Origin: Micromonospora haikouensis
Lineage (GTDB): Bacteria > Actinomycetota > Actinomycetes > Mycobacteriales > Micromonosporaceae
Length of the DNA: 64,000 bases
Direction of reading: 5' to 3'
Assembly: GCF_900091595.1 (NCBI RefSeq)
Contig: NZ_FMCW01000005.1
Span: forward strand, 124,001-188,000
Shown here in pieces: positions 8,772 to 16,848 of the stretch. The notes under the pieces are model-generated. The model was not told where the DNA came from, searched no databases, and saw nothing but the letters and a program-made list of their open reading frames with translations. Made by a program: the position numbers and the translations under genes. Each line of letters starts with the position of its first letter. Positions within the stretch are counted from its first letter, which is position 1.

Positions 8772-9284
8772 TCAGCTCGGGCCGGGCAGCTCCCGCCGCA
8801 GGCCGAGCAGGTCCACTCCGGGCAGCGGAGACCAGTCCCGCTCCGGCGTGCGGACGAAGCCCAGCCGCTCGTAGAGCCGGTGGGCGGCCTCGGCGAGCCC
8901 GCCGCGCACGCAGATCACCACCGCCGAGCAGCCCAGCGCGGCGGCGCGGGACAGGCACGCCTCGACCAGCGCCGCACCGACCCCCCGGCCCTGGGCCGCC
9001 GGGTCCACGGCCAGCATCCGGAACTCGGCCTCGCCGGGGCCGGAGAGCTCGGCGTACGGGGTGCCGGGCAGCACGAACGTGACCGAACCGAGCAGCTCGC
9101 CGGTGGCCCCGTCGACGGCGACCAGCGCCTCGCCGCTCTCCGCCCGGGTCGCCACGTCGGCGAGCACGACACCGTAGCCGTGCTCGCCCTTGAGCTGCCC
9201 GTCCGCCTCGTACGCGGCCACGGTCAGCCGGGCCACCGCCGGAAAGTCGGCCGGGGTGGCCCGCCTGACCCGCAGGCCGGTCAA
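8772..9284 (-). CDS. GNAT family N-acetyltransferase
   Basis: 170 residues. The acetyl-CoA binding core is EFRMLAVDPAAQGRGVGAAL (R/Q-x-x-G-x-G/A near residue 105), followed by the C-terminal YERLGFVRTPERDW typical of small-molecule GNATs. It starts with TTG whose last bases form TTGA with the stop of the upstream biotinyl-carrier gene. The two are thus translationally coupled. Substrate is unknown. The M. tuberculosis sigH-aroA region also carries an acetyltransferase gene (Rv3225c), from memory. Confidence 0.8.
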   Translation of the reverse strand: MTGLRVRRATPADFPAVARLTVAAYEADGQLKGEHGYGVVLADVATRAESGEALVAVDGATGELLGSVTFVLPGTPYAELSGPGEAEFRMLAVDPAAQGRGVGAALVEACLSRAAALGCSAVVICVRGGLAEAAHRLYERLGFVRTPERDWSPLPGVDLLGLRRELPGPS

Positions 9285-9496
9285 CCGATCACCGCGATCA
9301 GGTCACCGTCCTGCACCACGTCACCCTCGTTGACGGCGAGCTGCTGGACGACGCCGTCGGACTCGGCGACGACGGGGATCTCCATCTTCATCGACTCCAG
9401 GATCACCAGCGTGTCCCCCTCGGACACGGTGTCCCCGGCCGACGCGACGACCTTCCACACGTTCGCCACCATCTCGGCGCGGATCTCGTCGGCCAT
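9281..9496 (-). CDS. Small biotinyl/lipoyl carrier protein (TB7.3-like)
   Basis: 71 residues, a single biotinyl domain. The biotinylation motif ESMKMEIPV places the acceptor lysine at residue 37, with the conserved hairpin glycines around GDTVSEGDTL and NEGDVVQDGDLI. The start is an ATG preceded by GGAGG. M. tuberculosis has a similar free-standing biotinylated protein, TB7.3, next to pdtaS and sigH. It would be a substrate of biotin ligase and may serve an acyl-CoA carboxylase encoded elsewhere. It overlaps the GNAT start by three bases, which suggests cotranscription. Confidence 0.88.
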   Translation of the reverse strand: MADEIRAEMVANVWKVVASAGDTVSEGDTLVILESMKMEIPVVAESDGVVQQLAVNEGDVVQDGDLIAVIG

Positions 9497-9782
9497 CTCC
9501 GGGTCCTCCCTCTTGCGCCAGTGTCTGCGATCGGTATCCAATCACGTGCCGGACCGTCGCGGGGCGCGTCGGCGGCCCCCGACATGCGGTACCCGTCGCG
9601 CGGGCCACCGCAACCGGGCCGGTCGACGGAGAACCGGGCCCGCCACCGGTGCCCCGGCGGACCACGGCCGCCGCGGGCCGCACTAGCATCAGCGGGTCGG
9701 CCCCGGGTGACCGGGCGACCGGTACGCGACCACCGCCGCGCTCGCCGCCGGCGGACACCGACCAGCACCCGAGGAGGTCAGC
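9497..9782. other. Intergenic region between the biotinyl carrier and bL37 genes
   Basis: This is a divergent spacer of 286 bp, so promoters in both directions are expected. For bL37 a possible -10 TAGCAT lies near 9684 and a strong Shine-Dalgarno AGGAGGT ends four bases before the ATG. No long ORF with credible codon use and no strong dyad are seen. Confidence 0.4.
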
Positions 9783-9857
9783 ATGGCGAAGAAGGCCCGC
9801 AAGAAGAAGGCCCGCAAGAAGAGCAGCGCGAACCACGGCAAGCGCCCCAACTCCTGA
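9783..9857 (+). CDS. Ribosomal protein bL37 (24 residues, AURKAIP1/COX24-type)
   Basis: A 24-residue, extremely basic protein: MAKKARKKKARKKS, then SANHGKRPNS. The NHGKRPN C-terminus and Lys/Arg-rich N-terminus match the short actinobacterial 50S protein bL37 described in the Mycobacterium smegmatis ribosome, of the AURKAIP1/COX24 domain class. The Shine-Dalgarno AGGAGGT four bases before the ATG is among the best in the window, consistent with high expression. It lies between the biotinyl carrier gene and rsrA on the opposite strand. It is easily missed because of its size. Confidence 0.85.
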   Translation: MAKKARKKKARKKSSANHGKRPNS

Positions 9858-9974
9858 GTCGCGCGGCGGGCGACCGCCGACCGCTCAGTGCCCTTCGCCG
9901 GCCACGGCCGGAGACGCCGGTGGCCCGGGTCGGATCCCGACCCGGGCCACCGGCACGTCCAGGCGCGCCGGCCG

Positions 9975-10262
9975 TCAGTCGGCCAGCTCGCGGGACTCGC
10001 TCGTCTCGAAGACCACCAGCTCGGTGAGGCGGACCCGCAGCCGCTCGCGCAGCTGCTCGGGCGCGGTCTCGTTGCCGCAGCAGCGGGCCACCAGCGCCTT
10101 CACCTCCTGCTCCAGGCCGTATTCGCGCAGGCACGGCCCGCACTCGTCGAGGTGCCGCCGGATCAGCGTGCGGCGCTCCTCGGCGCATTCCAGGTCGAGG
10201 TAGAAGTAGACCTCGGCGAGCACCTCACGGCAGTCCGTCTCGTGCGGCTTCCCACAGCTCAC
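9975..10262 (-). CDS. rsrA: Mycothiol-system anti-sigma factor RsrA/RshA
   Basis: 95 residues, a ZAS-family anti-sigma factor. The zinc/redox motif is His37-x3-Cys41-x2-Cys44 (HLDECGPC), with the additional conserved Cys11. Under disulfide stress the cysteines oxidise, zinc leaves, and the bound SigR is freed. The gene starts two bases after the end of sigR, so the pair is one operon with coupled translation. Further cysteines are at 3, 26, 61 and 62. Cytosolic. Confidence 0.92.
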   Translation of the reverse strand: MSCGKPHETDCREVLAEVYFYLDLECAEERRTLIRRHLDECGPCLREYGLEQEVKALVARCCGNETAPEQLRERLRVRLTELVVFETSESRELAD

Positions 10263-10263
10263 A

Positions 10264-10887
10264 TCACACCTCCCGGCCGGCGGCGGCGGTCGAGCCCTTC
10301 GGGGACCGCGCAGCGCTGAAACCGCGCTCGGCGGCGTAGCCCTCGAGCAGCTTGCGCAGATTACGACGACCCCGGTGCAACCGCGACATCACCGTGCCGA
10401 TGGGCGTGCCCATGATGTCGGCCACCTCCTTGTAGGAGAAGCCCTCGACGTCGGTGAGGTAGACCGCCAGCCGGAACTCCTCCGGCAACTGCTGGAGGGC
10501 CTCCTTGACGTCGCTGTCCGGCAGCCGGTCCAGCGCCTCGGTCTCGGCCGAACGCAGCCCGCTGGAGGTGTGCGACTCGGCCTCGGCGAGCTGCCAGTCG
10601 GTGATCTCCTCGGTCGGCGCCTGGATGGGCTGGCGCTGCCGCTTGCGGTAGGAGTTGATGTAGGTGTTGGTCAGGATCCGGTACAGCCAGGCCTTCAGGT
10701 TCGTGCCCTGCTCGAACTGGTGGAAGGCCGCGTACGCCTTCAGGTACGTCTCCTGGACCAGGTCCTCGGCATCCGCCGGGTTGCGGGTCATCCGCAGCCC
10801 GGCAGCGTAGAGCTGGTCGACGAATGGCATCGCGTCCCGCTCGAAGCGGGCCCTGCGCTCGTCCGTCTTCTCGGTGGTCAACCGCAC
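10264..10887 (-). CDS. sigR: RNA polymerase ECF sigma factor SigR/SigH (disulfide stress)
   Basis: 207 residues from the GTG preceded by GAGGGG. Region 2 is seen in [20 protein letters not shown] and region 4 in [20 protein letters not shown] followed by [10 protein letters not shown]. It directs transcription of thiol-homeostasis, proteolysis and ribosome-repair genes at GGAAT-N18-GTT promoters and is held by RsrA. The reading frame stays open upstream to another GTG at 11097 with a GGGGGG-type Shine-Dalgarno. That would add 70 residues and resembles the unstable SigR' isoform of Streptomyces coelicolor. A SigR-type promoter lies just upstream of that longer start. Confidence 0.9.
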   Translation of the reverse strand: MRLTTEKTDERRARFERDAMPFVDQLYAAGLRMTRNPADAEDLVQETYLKAYAAFHQFEQGTNLKAWLYRILTNTYINSYRKRQRQPIQAPTEEITDWQLAEAESHTSSGLRSAETEALDRLPDSDVKEALQQLPEEFRLAVYLTDVEGFSYKEVADIMGTPIGTVMSRLHRGRRNLRKLLEGYAAERGFSAARSPKGSTAAAGREV

Positions 10888-11326
10888 ATCCCCTCGCGTC
10901 GGATGCTTTCCCGCCGAGGATACGCGCCTGACACTGCCCGCAGATTCACTTTCGGCCGGTGTGCTGGTCCTCACCACGGCGGGCCACCGTGGCCCGACCG
11001 GCCCCGCCACCACGGGCCATTCCGGTCCGCCCAGCAGCCTCCTAAGCTGCTGCGCCTCCCGTTCGTCCCGTTCCCGGCTCCGCGTCTCGGTCGGCACCGG
11101 TCACACCCCCCTGAAGCAGAAGTCTCTTCCGTGGGGGGTAACGCGGGGCGCGGGCCCCGGCATTCCGGCCCGCCGGCCCCGTTCCTGGTCCCGGCCCCGA
11201 CTCCGGCGGGTGTCGGCGCTGGGACCAGGAAGGGCCTGGGAGGGACGGTGCCGGCCGCCCGGACCGGGCCTCCGACACCATCGGAGACAACGAGGCGTAC
11301 GGCCCCGGGTCACGGCCCGGGGCGCC
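10888..11326 (-). other. sigR leader region (439 bp)
   Basis: The part 10888-11097 is continuous with the sigR frame and may be translated as an N-terminal extension. Above it lies the SigR-type promoter. At the far end lies a GC-rich dyad that may terminate the next gene. No other gene is seen. Confidence 0.55.
11140..11166 (-). promoter_or_regulatory. SigR-type autoregulatory promoter
   Basis: On the minus strand GGAAT (11162-11166) is followed after 19 bases by GTT (11140-11142). The SigR/SigH consensus is GGAAT, 17-19 bases, GTT. Transcription would start about 35 bases before the upstream sigR start codon at 11097, so this transcript would encode the long isoform. Confidence 0.6.
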
Positions 11327-11328
11327 TC
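11292..11328 (-). terminator. GC-rich hairpin at the end of the hydrolase gene
   Basis: GCCCCGGG (11302-11309) and CCCGGGGC (11316-11323) form the stem, with GAGGC/GCCTC as outer arms and a 5-base bulge. It overlaps the stop codon of the hydrolase gene. There is no T-tract. Confidence 0.35.
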
Positions 11329-11944
11329 AGGGCGACGCCCAGCCCCGCGCGCGCAGCCAGTCGACGACCACCGCGGCCGTCCCGGCCGGATCGCCGGCCA
11401 GGTCGTGCCGCTCGCCGGGCCGGACCACCACCCGCACCCCCGGGCCGGGCTCGGGCACGCCGAAGGGGTCCCGGTCGCCGTTGACCACCAGCGTCGGCAG
11501 CCCGGTGGCCAGTTCCGCCGCCCGGGAGCGCTCCGGCCGACCCGGCGGATGCAGCGGGAACGCCAGGGCCACCACCGCGTCCGCGCCGACGGCGGTCGCG
11601 GTGCGGCAGGCCACCCGGGCGCCGCTGGACCGGCCACCGACCACGAGCGTGGGCACGGCGGGGTGCCGTCGGCGCAGCTCGGCCAGGACCGCCGTCCACG
11701 CCTCGTCGAGGTGCCCGGCGGGGGCCGGCGCGCGCCGGCCGGCGACCCGGTAGGGCTGGGTCACCCGGCACACGACGAGCCCGGCGGGGGCCGCCGCGTC
11801 CCGTAGCGCGCCCAGGTCCGGCGCGTCGACGTCACCGCCCGCACCGTGCCCGAGCACCAGCAGCGCCTTCGGCGGGCCGGCGGGCAGGTCGGTGTCGGCC
11901 CGGGCCGGTCCGCGCGGGGTGACGATCTCGTCCGCGTCTCGCAC
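11327..11944 (-). CDS. Alpha/beta hydrolase, KANL3/Tex30-like
   Basis: 205 residues from GTG. LVLGHGAGGD near the N-terminus is the oxyanion strand, GGRSSGARVA the nucleophile elbow (Ser in G-x-S-x-G-like GRSSG), LVVNGDRDPFG carries the acid Asp, and GERHDL the catalytic His. The triad is complete. The compact fold and order of motifs fit the KANL3/Tex30 dienelactone-hydrolase-like family, whose substrates are mostly unknown. No signal peptide. It lies upstream of sigR on the same strand but is separated by ~230 bp and a hairpin, so it is probably a separate unit. Confidence 0.75.
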   Translation of the reverse strand: MRDADEIVTPRGPARADTDLPAGPPKALLVLGHGAGGDVDAPDLGALRDAAAPAGLVVCRVTQPYRVAGRRAPAPAGHLDEAWTAVLAELRRRHPAVPTLVVGGRSSGARVACRTATAVGADAVVALAFPLHPPGRPERSRAAELATGLPTLVVNGDRDPFGVPEPGPGVRVVVRPGERHDLAGDPAGTAAVVVDWLRARGWASP

Positions 11945-12100
11945 GGGCCCATTCTGCGGGTCACCGCCGCGAGCCGACGGCGCACCGCACCGACGCCGCC
12001 CGGAGGCAGGCACCACGGCCGCCCCACCCTGGTCGGACCACCCTGGTCGGACCGCCGCCGGCCGTCCCGCCCTTGCCGGTGGGCGGGACGGCCGGGGCGG

Positions 12101-12493
12101 TCAGCTCAGCGGGACCAGGGTGAGCAGCCGGTCCCGCACCGGCGGGCCGGCCTCGTCGGCCGCGTCCGGGTCTGGGTCGACCTCGCTGCGCCAGGCGACC
12201 AGCATGGCCCGACGCTCGCGCGGTGTGGTGCCGCCCCACACACCGTGGCAGTCACCGACCTCCAGCGCCCAGGCCAGGCACGATCCCTGCACGTCACAAC
12301 TGCGGCAGAGCGCGACGGCCGCGTCGGCCGGCTCGTTGGGCGCCGGAAAGAACGTCTCCGGATCCACGCTCTGGCAGGTGCCTCTGGTGCGCCAGGCTTC
12401 GTCGTGCCGCCGTTCACGCAACGCCCGCAACAGTCGCGGATCCCGTCGTGCGGCAGCCACCTCGTGCGGGCGGGGCATACGCGCCCGTGTCAT
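12101..12493 (-). CDS. WhiB-family (Wbl) Fe-S transcription factor
   Basis: 130 residues from the ATG five bases after GGGGAGGTG. Four cluster ligands are spaced C40, C63-x2-C66-x5-C72 (TCQSVDPETFFP, CRSCDVQGSC). The turn GVWGGTTPRERR follows and binds the principal sigma factor region 4. A fifth cysteine, C82, lies just before the GVWGG turn. The tail is acidic/Pro-rich with no AT-hook. The subclass is not certain; WhiB1 sits in this neighbourhood in mycobacteria but is shorter (84 residues). A SigA-like promoter is visible upstream. Confidence 0.85.
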   Translation of the reverse strand: MTRARMPRPHEVAAARRDPRLLRALRERRHDEAWRTRGTCQSVDPETFFPAPNEPADAAVALCRSCDVQGSCLAWALEVGDCHGVWGGTTPRERRAMLVAWRSEVDPDPDAADEAGPPVRDRLLTLVPLS

Positions 12494-12574
12494 CCACCCA
12501 CCTCCCCCGTGGGACCGGAAAGATCGATGAGTGCCGTTCGCACCGTACGAATCGTCACCCACTACCGGCGCTGT

Positions 12575-12604
12575 GTTGTATCGCACTTTCAGACACCGGG
12601 ACAA
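12575..12604 (-). promoter_or_regulatory. Candidate promoter of the whiB-family gene
   Basis: On the minus strand TTGTCC (12599-12604), an 18-base spacer and TACAAC (12575-12580) resemble a principal-sigma promoter. It sits in an unusually AT-rich patch about 80 bases upstream of the start codon. Confidence 0.45.
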
Positions 12605-12692
12605 GAGTCTTCCGTAAAGATGACTAAAAGCTTGGCCGACGATTCGCCCGCAACTCTGGCAAATCAGCACGCGACAATGCCCCGGGCGACTG

Positions 12693-13400
12693 TCAGAAAA
12701 GCGTCACCTCGTCGGCCGGGGCGGCCGGGGCGGGCACCCGCGTGATCAACTCCGGGCCGTCGTTGCGGACGTTGCCGACCGCCGAGCCGACCGGCCGGAT
12801 CTCCAGCCCCGCCAGCCACCCGGGATCGGGCGGGGTCAGCAGGTCCGCCGGCTCGTCGGTCGGGCCCAGCCAGGACGCCCACCGGCCCCGGGGCAGCAGC
12901 AGGGGCATCCGCTCGTGCACCCGGGCCAGCTCGCCCACCGCCGCCGTGGTCAGCACGCTGAAGGTGAGCACGGGCCCCGCAGGCCCCTCCCAGACCGACC
13001 AGATGCCCGCCAGGGCGAGCACCGACGAGTCGGCCGGGGTCATGAAGTAGGGCTGCCGACCGCCCTCGGGCCGCCGGACCCACTCGTACCAGCCGTCGGC
13101 CGGGACGAGGCAGCGCCGACGGGCGAACGCCGGCGCGTACGCCCGGCTGGTGGCCACCGTCTCCGCCCGCGCGTTGATCATGCGGGCCCCGGCCGCGGGC
13201 GACGTCGACCAGGGCGGCAGGAACCCCCAGCGGGCGGCGGACAGGGCACGGTGGCCCTCCGGCGTGAGCCGCACCAACGGCACGGTCGTCGTGGGGGCGA
13301 CGTTGTGGCTCGACCGGGCCCGGCCCTGCGTCTCGTCGGACGACTCGAACACGGCACTCAGGTCGACCGCGCTCCGGGTCGTGGCGTACCTCCCGCACAT
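12693..13400 (-). CDS. SRAP-domain protein (YedK/HMCES-like, abasic-site DNA-protein crosslinking)
   Basis: 235 residues starting MCGRYATT; after removal of Met, Cys2 is the residue that in YedK/HMCES forms the thiazolidine crosslink with an abasic site in single-stranded DNA. Other family hallmarks are WGFLPPW, MINARAETV, RRCLVPADGWYEW (catalytic Glu) and VHERMPLLL (catalytic His). It protects stalled replication forks. It is divergent from aroA with 142 bp between, an arrangement also recalled from M. tuberculosis (Rv3226c/Rv3227). Confidence 0.9.
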   Translation of the reverse strand: MCGRYATTRSAVDLSAVFESSDETQGRARSSHNVAPTTTVPLVRLTPEGHRALSAARWGFLPPWSTSPAAGARMINARAETVATSRAYAPAFARRRCLVPADGWYEWVRRPEGGRQPYFMTPADSSVLALAGIWSVWEGPAGPVLTFSVLTTAAVGELARVHERMPLLLPRGRWASWLGPTDEPADLLTPPDPGWLAGLEIRPVGSAVGNVRNDGPELITRVPAPAAPADEVTLF

Positions 13401-13542
13401 GGGGCACACGCTAACGCCCCGGGCCGCGTTCGGCTGTCCCGCCGACGGCCGTCCCGGTCGCGGGCCCGCCCCCGGGACGGCCGTCCCGCCCACCGGGAGC
13501 GCGCCCGGCGGCCGTCCGGCGGCGGCCGGGGCACGGCAGAAT

Positions 13543-14850
13543 GTGACCGTGGGGAACACGACCGCGACCCGGCCGCTACGGCCGTGGACCGCTCCGACCG
13601 CGTCCGACCCGGTGGTTGCCACGCTGCGGCTGCCCGGCTCCAAGTCGATGACCGCCCGCGCGCTGGTGCTCAGCGCCCTGGCCGGCGGCCCCTCCACCAT
13701 CGCCGGGCCGCTGCGCGCCCGCGACACCGAACTGATGGCCGGCGGCCTGCGGGCCCTCGGCGCGCACATGTCGATCACCGACGACGACCGCTGGCTGGTC
13801 CGGCCCCACCCGCTGGCCGGCCCCGCGCACGTCGACGTCGGCCTCGCCGGCACCATCATGCGGTTCGTGCCCCCGGTCGCCGGGCTCGCCGAGGGGCGGA
13901 TCACCTTCGACGGCGACCCGCAGGCCCGCACCCGCCCGCTGGGCCCGCTGATCGACGCGCTGCGCTCCCTCGGGGTGCGGGTCGAGTCCCCGGCCACCGG
14001 CAGCCTCCCGCTGACCGTCTTCGGCACCGGGAGCGTGGCCGGCGGCGAGGTGGTCATCGACGCCTCCGCCTCCAGCCAGCTCGTCTCCGGCCTGCTGCTG
14101 GCCGCGCCGCGCTTCGACCGGGGCGTGGTGGTCCGGCACGTCGGCCCGCCGGTGCCGTCCGCGCCGCACCTGCGGATGACCGTGCAGATGCTGCGGGCCG
14201 CCGGGGCGGCCGTCGACGACGGCACCCCCGACGTCTGGGTCGTCGAGCCGGGGCCGCTGACCGGGCGGGGCTGGGAGATCGAGCCCGACCTGTCGGGCGC
14301 GGTGCCGTTCTTCGCCGCGGCGCTGGTCACCGGCGGCGAGGTGACGTTGCGGGGCTGGCCGCGCGGCAGCGCCCAGCCCGTCGAGCAGCTCCGCACGCTG
14401 CTGCACCGGATGGGCGGCGAGGTGGTCCTCACCACCGACGGGCTGACCGTGCGCGGCGCCGGCGTGGTGCACGGCATCGAGGCCGACCTCTCCGACGTCA
14501 GCGAGCTGACCCCGGCGCTGACCGCGCTCGCCGTGCTCGCCGACTCGCCGTCCCGGTTCACCGGCGTGGCACACATCCGGGGGCACGAGACCGACCGGAT
14601 CGCCGCGCTCGCCCGCGAGTTCACCGGCCTCGGCGCCGACCTCACCGAGTCGGCCGACGGGCTGGAGATCCGGCCCCGGCCGCTGCACGGCGGGCAGTTC
14701 CGGACGTACCACGACCACCGGATGGCGCACGCCGCCGCGGTGACCGGCCTGGCGGTCCCCGGCATCGAGCTCGACGACGTGTCGTGCACCTCGAAGACCA
14801 TGCCGGAGTTCCCCGGGCTATGGTCGGCGATGGTGACCGGAGAGAGCTGA
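13543..14850 (+). CDS. aroA: 3-phosphoshikimate 1-carboxyvinyltransferase (EPSP synthase)
   Basis: 435 residues. It catalyses the transfer of enolpyruvyl from PEP to shikimate-3-phosphate, step six of the shikimate pathway, in the cytosol. Motifs seen: LPGSKSMTARALVL at the N-terminus, GTIMRFVPPVAGLA near residue 105, ASSQLVSGLLL, and DHRMAHAAAVTGLA near the C-terminus. In the third block of the GTxxRF motif the active-site residues are retained. GTG at 13543 or, two codons later, at 13549 can serve as start. It leads an apparent operon with rsgA 16 bases downstream, then hisN. Confidence 0.95.
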   Translation: MTVGNTTATRPLRPWTAPTASDPVVATLRLPGSKSMTARALVLSALAGGPSTIAGPLRARDTELMAGGLRALGAHMSITDDDRWLVRPHPLAGPAHVDVGLAGTIMRFVPPVAGLAEGRITFDGDPQARTRPLGPLIDALRSLGVRVESPATGSLPLTVFGTGSVAGGEVVIDASASSQLVSGLLLAAPRFDRGVVVRHVGPPVPSAPHLRMTVQMLRAAGAAVDDGTPDVWVVEPGPLTGRGWEIEPDLSGAVPFFAAALVTGGEVTLRGWPRGSAQPVEQLRTLLHRMGGEVVLTTDGLTVRGAGVVHGIEADLSDVSELTPALTALAVLADSPSRFTGVAHIRGHETDRIAALAREFTGLGADLTESADGLEIRPRPLHGGQFRTYHDHRMAHAAAVTGLAVPGIELDDVSCTSKTMPEFPGLWSAMVTGES

Positions 14851-14866
14851 CACGGCGGAGGGCGTC

Positions 14867-15952
14867 CTGGCGACGAAGCGGCGGGAGTACGACGAGGACG
14901 ACGTACGGGTCCGGCCCGGGAGGTCGTCGCGCCCGCGCACCCGCACGAGACCCCGGCACGCCGACGCCGTCGACGGCTTCGTCATCGCCGTGGACCGGGG
15001 CCGCTACACGTGCGTGCTGCCCGACGCCGGCCCCGACGCCCCGCTGGTGACCGCCATGCGGGCCCGGGAGCTGGGCCGCAAGTCGGTGGTGGTGGGCGAC
15101 CGGGTGGGCCTGGTCGGGGACACCTCCGGGGCGGACGGCGCGCTGGCCCGCATCGTCCGGATCGCCGAGCGCACCTCGGTGCTGCGGCGCACCGCCGACG
15201 ACGACGAGAGCACCGCCGAGGGGCGGCTGGAGCGGGTCGTGGTGGCCAACGCCGACCAGCTCGTCATCGTCAGCGCGCTGGCCGACCCGCCGCCGCGCAC
15301 CGGGTTCATCGACCGCTGCCTGGTCGCCGCGTACGACGCCGACATCGAGCCGCTGCTCTGCCTCACCAAGGCCGACCTGGCCGGCCCGGAGCAGGTGCTC
15401 GGCTACTACGCCGAGCTGGAGCTGCCGTACGTGCTGTTGCGCCCCGACGCCGACCTCGACGCGCTGCGCGACCTGCTCGCCGGCCGGGTGTCGGTCCTGG
15501 TCGGCCACTCCGGGGTGGGCAAGTCGACGCTGGTCAACCGCCTCGTCCCGGACGCCGACCGGGCGGTCGGGGTGGTCAGCGCGATCGGCCGGGGCCGGCA
15601 CACCTCGACCAGCGCGGTGGCGCTGCGGCTGCCGCCCCGCCCCGGCATCGTCGCCGACCCGGGCTGGATCGTCGACACCCCGGGGGTGCGCAGCTTCGGG
15701 CTGGCGCACGTCTCGGCCGACAGCCTGCTGCACGGCTTCCCCGACCTGGTGGAGGGCACTGTCGACTGCCCGGCGAACTGCCAGCACACCGCAGAGGAGG
15801 CCGACTGCGCGCTGGACGCGTGGGTGGCCGCCGGCAAGGCCGACGAGCGCCGGCTCGCCTCGTACCGCCGGCTGCTGGCCTCCCGGTCCGGGGAGGGCGA
15901 CAGCCGCGAGCCCGACCAGCGCAACCCGGGCGACCCGCTGGAGGGGTCGTGA
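14867..15952 (+). CDS. rsgA: Ribosome small-subunit-dependent GTPase RsgA, probable CTG start
   Basis: 361 residues if translated from CTG. The circularly permuted GTPase order is visible: G4 (CLTKADL), then G1 (GHSGVGKST), then G3 (DTPGVRSFG), followed by the zinc knuckle CPANCQHTAEEADC. RsgA is a late 30S assembly checkpoint. The conserved basic N-terminus (KRREYDEDDVRVRPGR) and the OB-fold start (DGFVIAVDRGRYTC) lie upstream of the first in-frame GTG at 14990. The only reasonable start for them is CTG, four bases after a strong GGAGGG. A GTG start would cut into the first OB-fold strand. Confidence 0.88.
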   Translation: MATKRREYDEDDVRVRPGRSSRPRTRTRPRHADAVDGFVIAVDRGRYTCVLPDAGPDAPLVTAMRARELGRKSVVVGDRVGLVGDTSGADGALARIVRIAERTSVLRRTADDDESTAEGRLERVVVANADQLVIVSALADPPPRTGFIDRCLVAAYDADIEPLLCLTKADLAGPEQVLGYYAELELPYVLLRPDADLDALRDLLAGRVSVLVGHSGVGKSTLVNRLVPDADRAVGVVSAIGRGRHTSTSAVALRLPPRPGIVADPGWIVDTPGVRSFGLAHVSADSLLHGFPDLVEGTVDCPANCQHTAEEADCALDAWVAAGKADERRLASYRRLLASRSGEGDSREPDQRNPGDPLEGS

Positions 15953-16003
15953 CCGGCGACCCGCCGGCAGGAGCGTGACCGGACCGCCGCTACCGTTTGC
16001 GGC

Positions 16004-16822
16004 ATGACCGGGTACGCCGACGACCTCGCCCTCGCCCACCTGCTCGCCGACGCCGCGGACGCCATCTCCACGGCCCGGTTCCGGGCCCTCGACCTGCGGG
16101 TGGAGGCGAAGCCGGACCTGACCCCGGTCTCCGACGCCGACACCGCCGTGGAGCGGGAGATCCGGGCGCTGCTGGCGGCGCACCGCCCCGGCGACGGCCT
16201 GCTCGGCGAGGAGTACGGCGGGCAGCCCCCGGCCACCCCGGGCGGGCGGCGCTGGGTGGTCGACCCGATCGACGGCACCAAGAACTTCGTCCGGGGGGTG
16301 CCCATCTGGGCCACCCTGATCGCCCTGCTGGAGGGCGACCGGCCGGTGCTCGGGCTGGTCTCCGCGCCGGCGCTGGGCCGCCGCTGGTGGGGCGCGCTCG
16401 GCGCGGGCGCGTACGCCGGCCCGGACGCCGCGCACGGCACGCCGATCCGGGTGTCGGCGGTGACCCGCCTCGCCGACGCCAGCTTCTGCTACTCGTCGCT
16501 GTCGGGGTGGGAGTCCGCCGGCCTGCTGGAGCCGGTGCTCCAACTCATGCGGGACACCTGGCGCAGCCGGGCCTACGGCGACTTCTACGGCTACATGCTG
16601 CTCGCCGAGGGTGCCCTGGACGTGATGGTCGAGCCGGAACTGTCCCTGTGGGACGTCGCCGCGCTGGTGCCGATCGTGACCGAGGCGGGCGGGACGTTCA
16701 CCGACCTGGCCGGGCGGCCCGCCCCGGGCGGCGACGCCTCGGTGGAGAACAGCGCCGTGGCCAGCAACGGGCCGCTGCACGCCGACATCCTGGCGAGGCT
16801 GGGTCGGCCGGCCGAGCGCTGA
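16004..16822 (+). CDS. hisN: Histidinol-phosphatase, inositol monophosphatase family (HisN)
   Basis: 272 residues, IMPase superfamily. Metal-binding motifs are GEEYG (Glu near 68), WVVDPIDGTKNFVRGVP (near 83-99) and the C-terminal LWDVAALVPIVTEAGG. Actinobacteria use this family to dephosphorylate L-histidinol phosphate in histidine biosynthesis; the DPIDGTKNF form fits HisN better than SuhB. Activity on inositol phosphates cannot be excluded. It lies 51 bases after rsgA, on the same strand, probably in the aroA operon. Confidence 0.82.
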   Translation: MTGYADDLALAHLLADAADAISTARFRALDLRVEAKPDLTPVSDADTAVEREIRALLAAHRPGDGLLGEEYGGQPPATPGGRRWVVDPIDGTKNFVRGVPIWATLIALLEGDRPVLGLVSAPALGRRWWGALGAGAYAGPDAAHGTPIRVSAVTRLADASFCYSSLSGWESAGLLEPVLQLMRDTWRSRAYGDFYGYMLLAEGALDVMVEPELSLWDVAALVPIVTEAGGTFTDLAGRPAPGGDASVENSAVASNGPLHADILARLGRPAER

Positions 16823-16848
16823 GCGCCGCCAGCCTCTATCCTCGCCAG

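Noticed and set aside
12693..14801. 702-codon frame apparently fusing SRAP to a large N-terminal domain
   Set aside because: The extra part is antisense to aroA. The SRAP protein must begin with Met-Cys for its Cys2 chemistry, at 13400.
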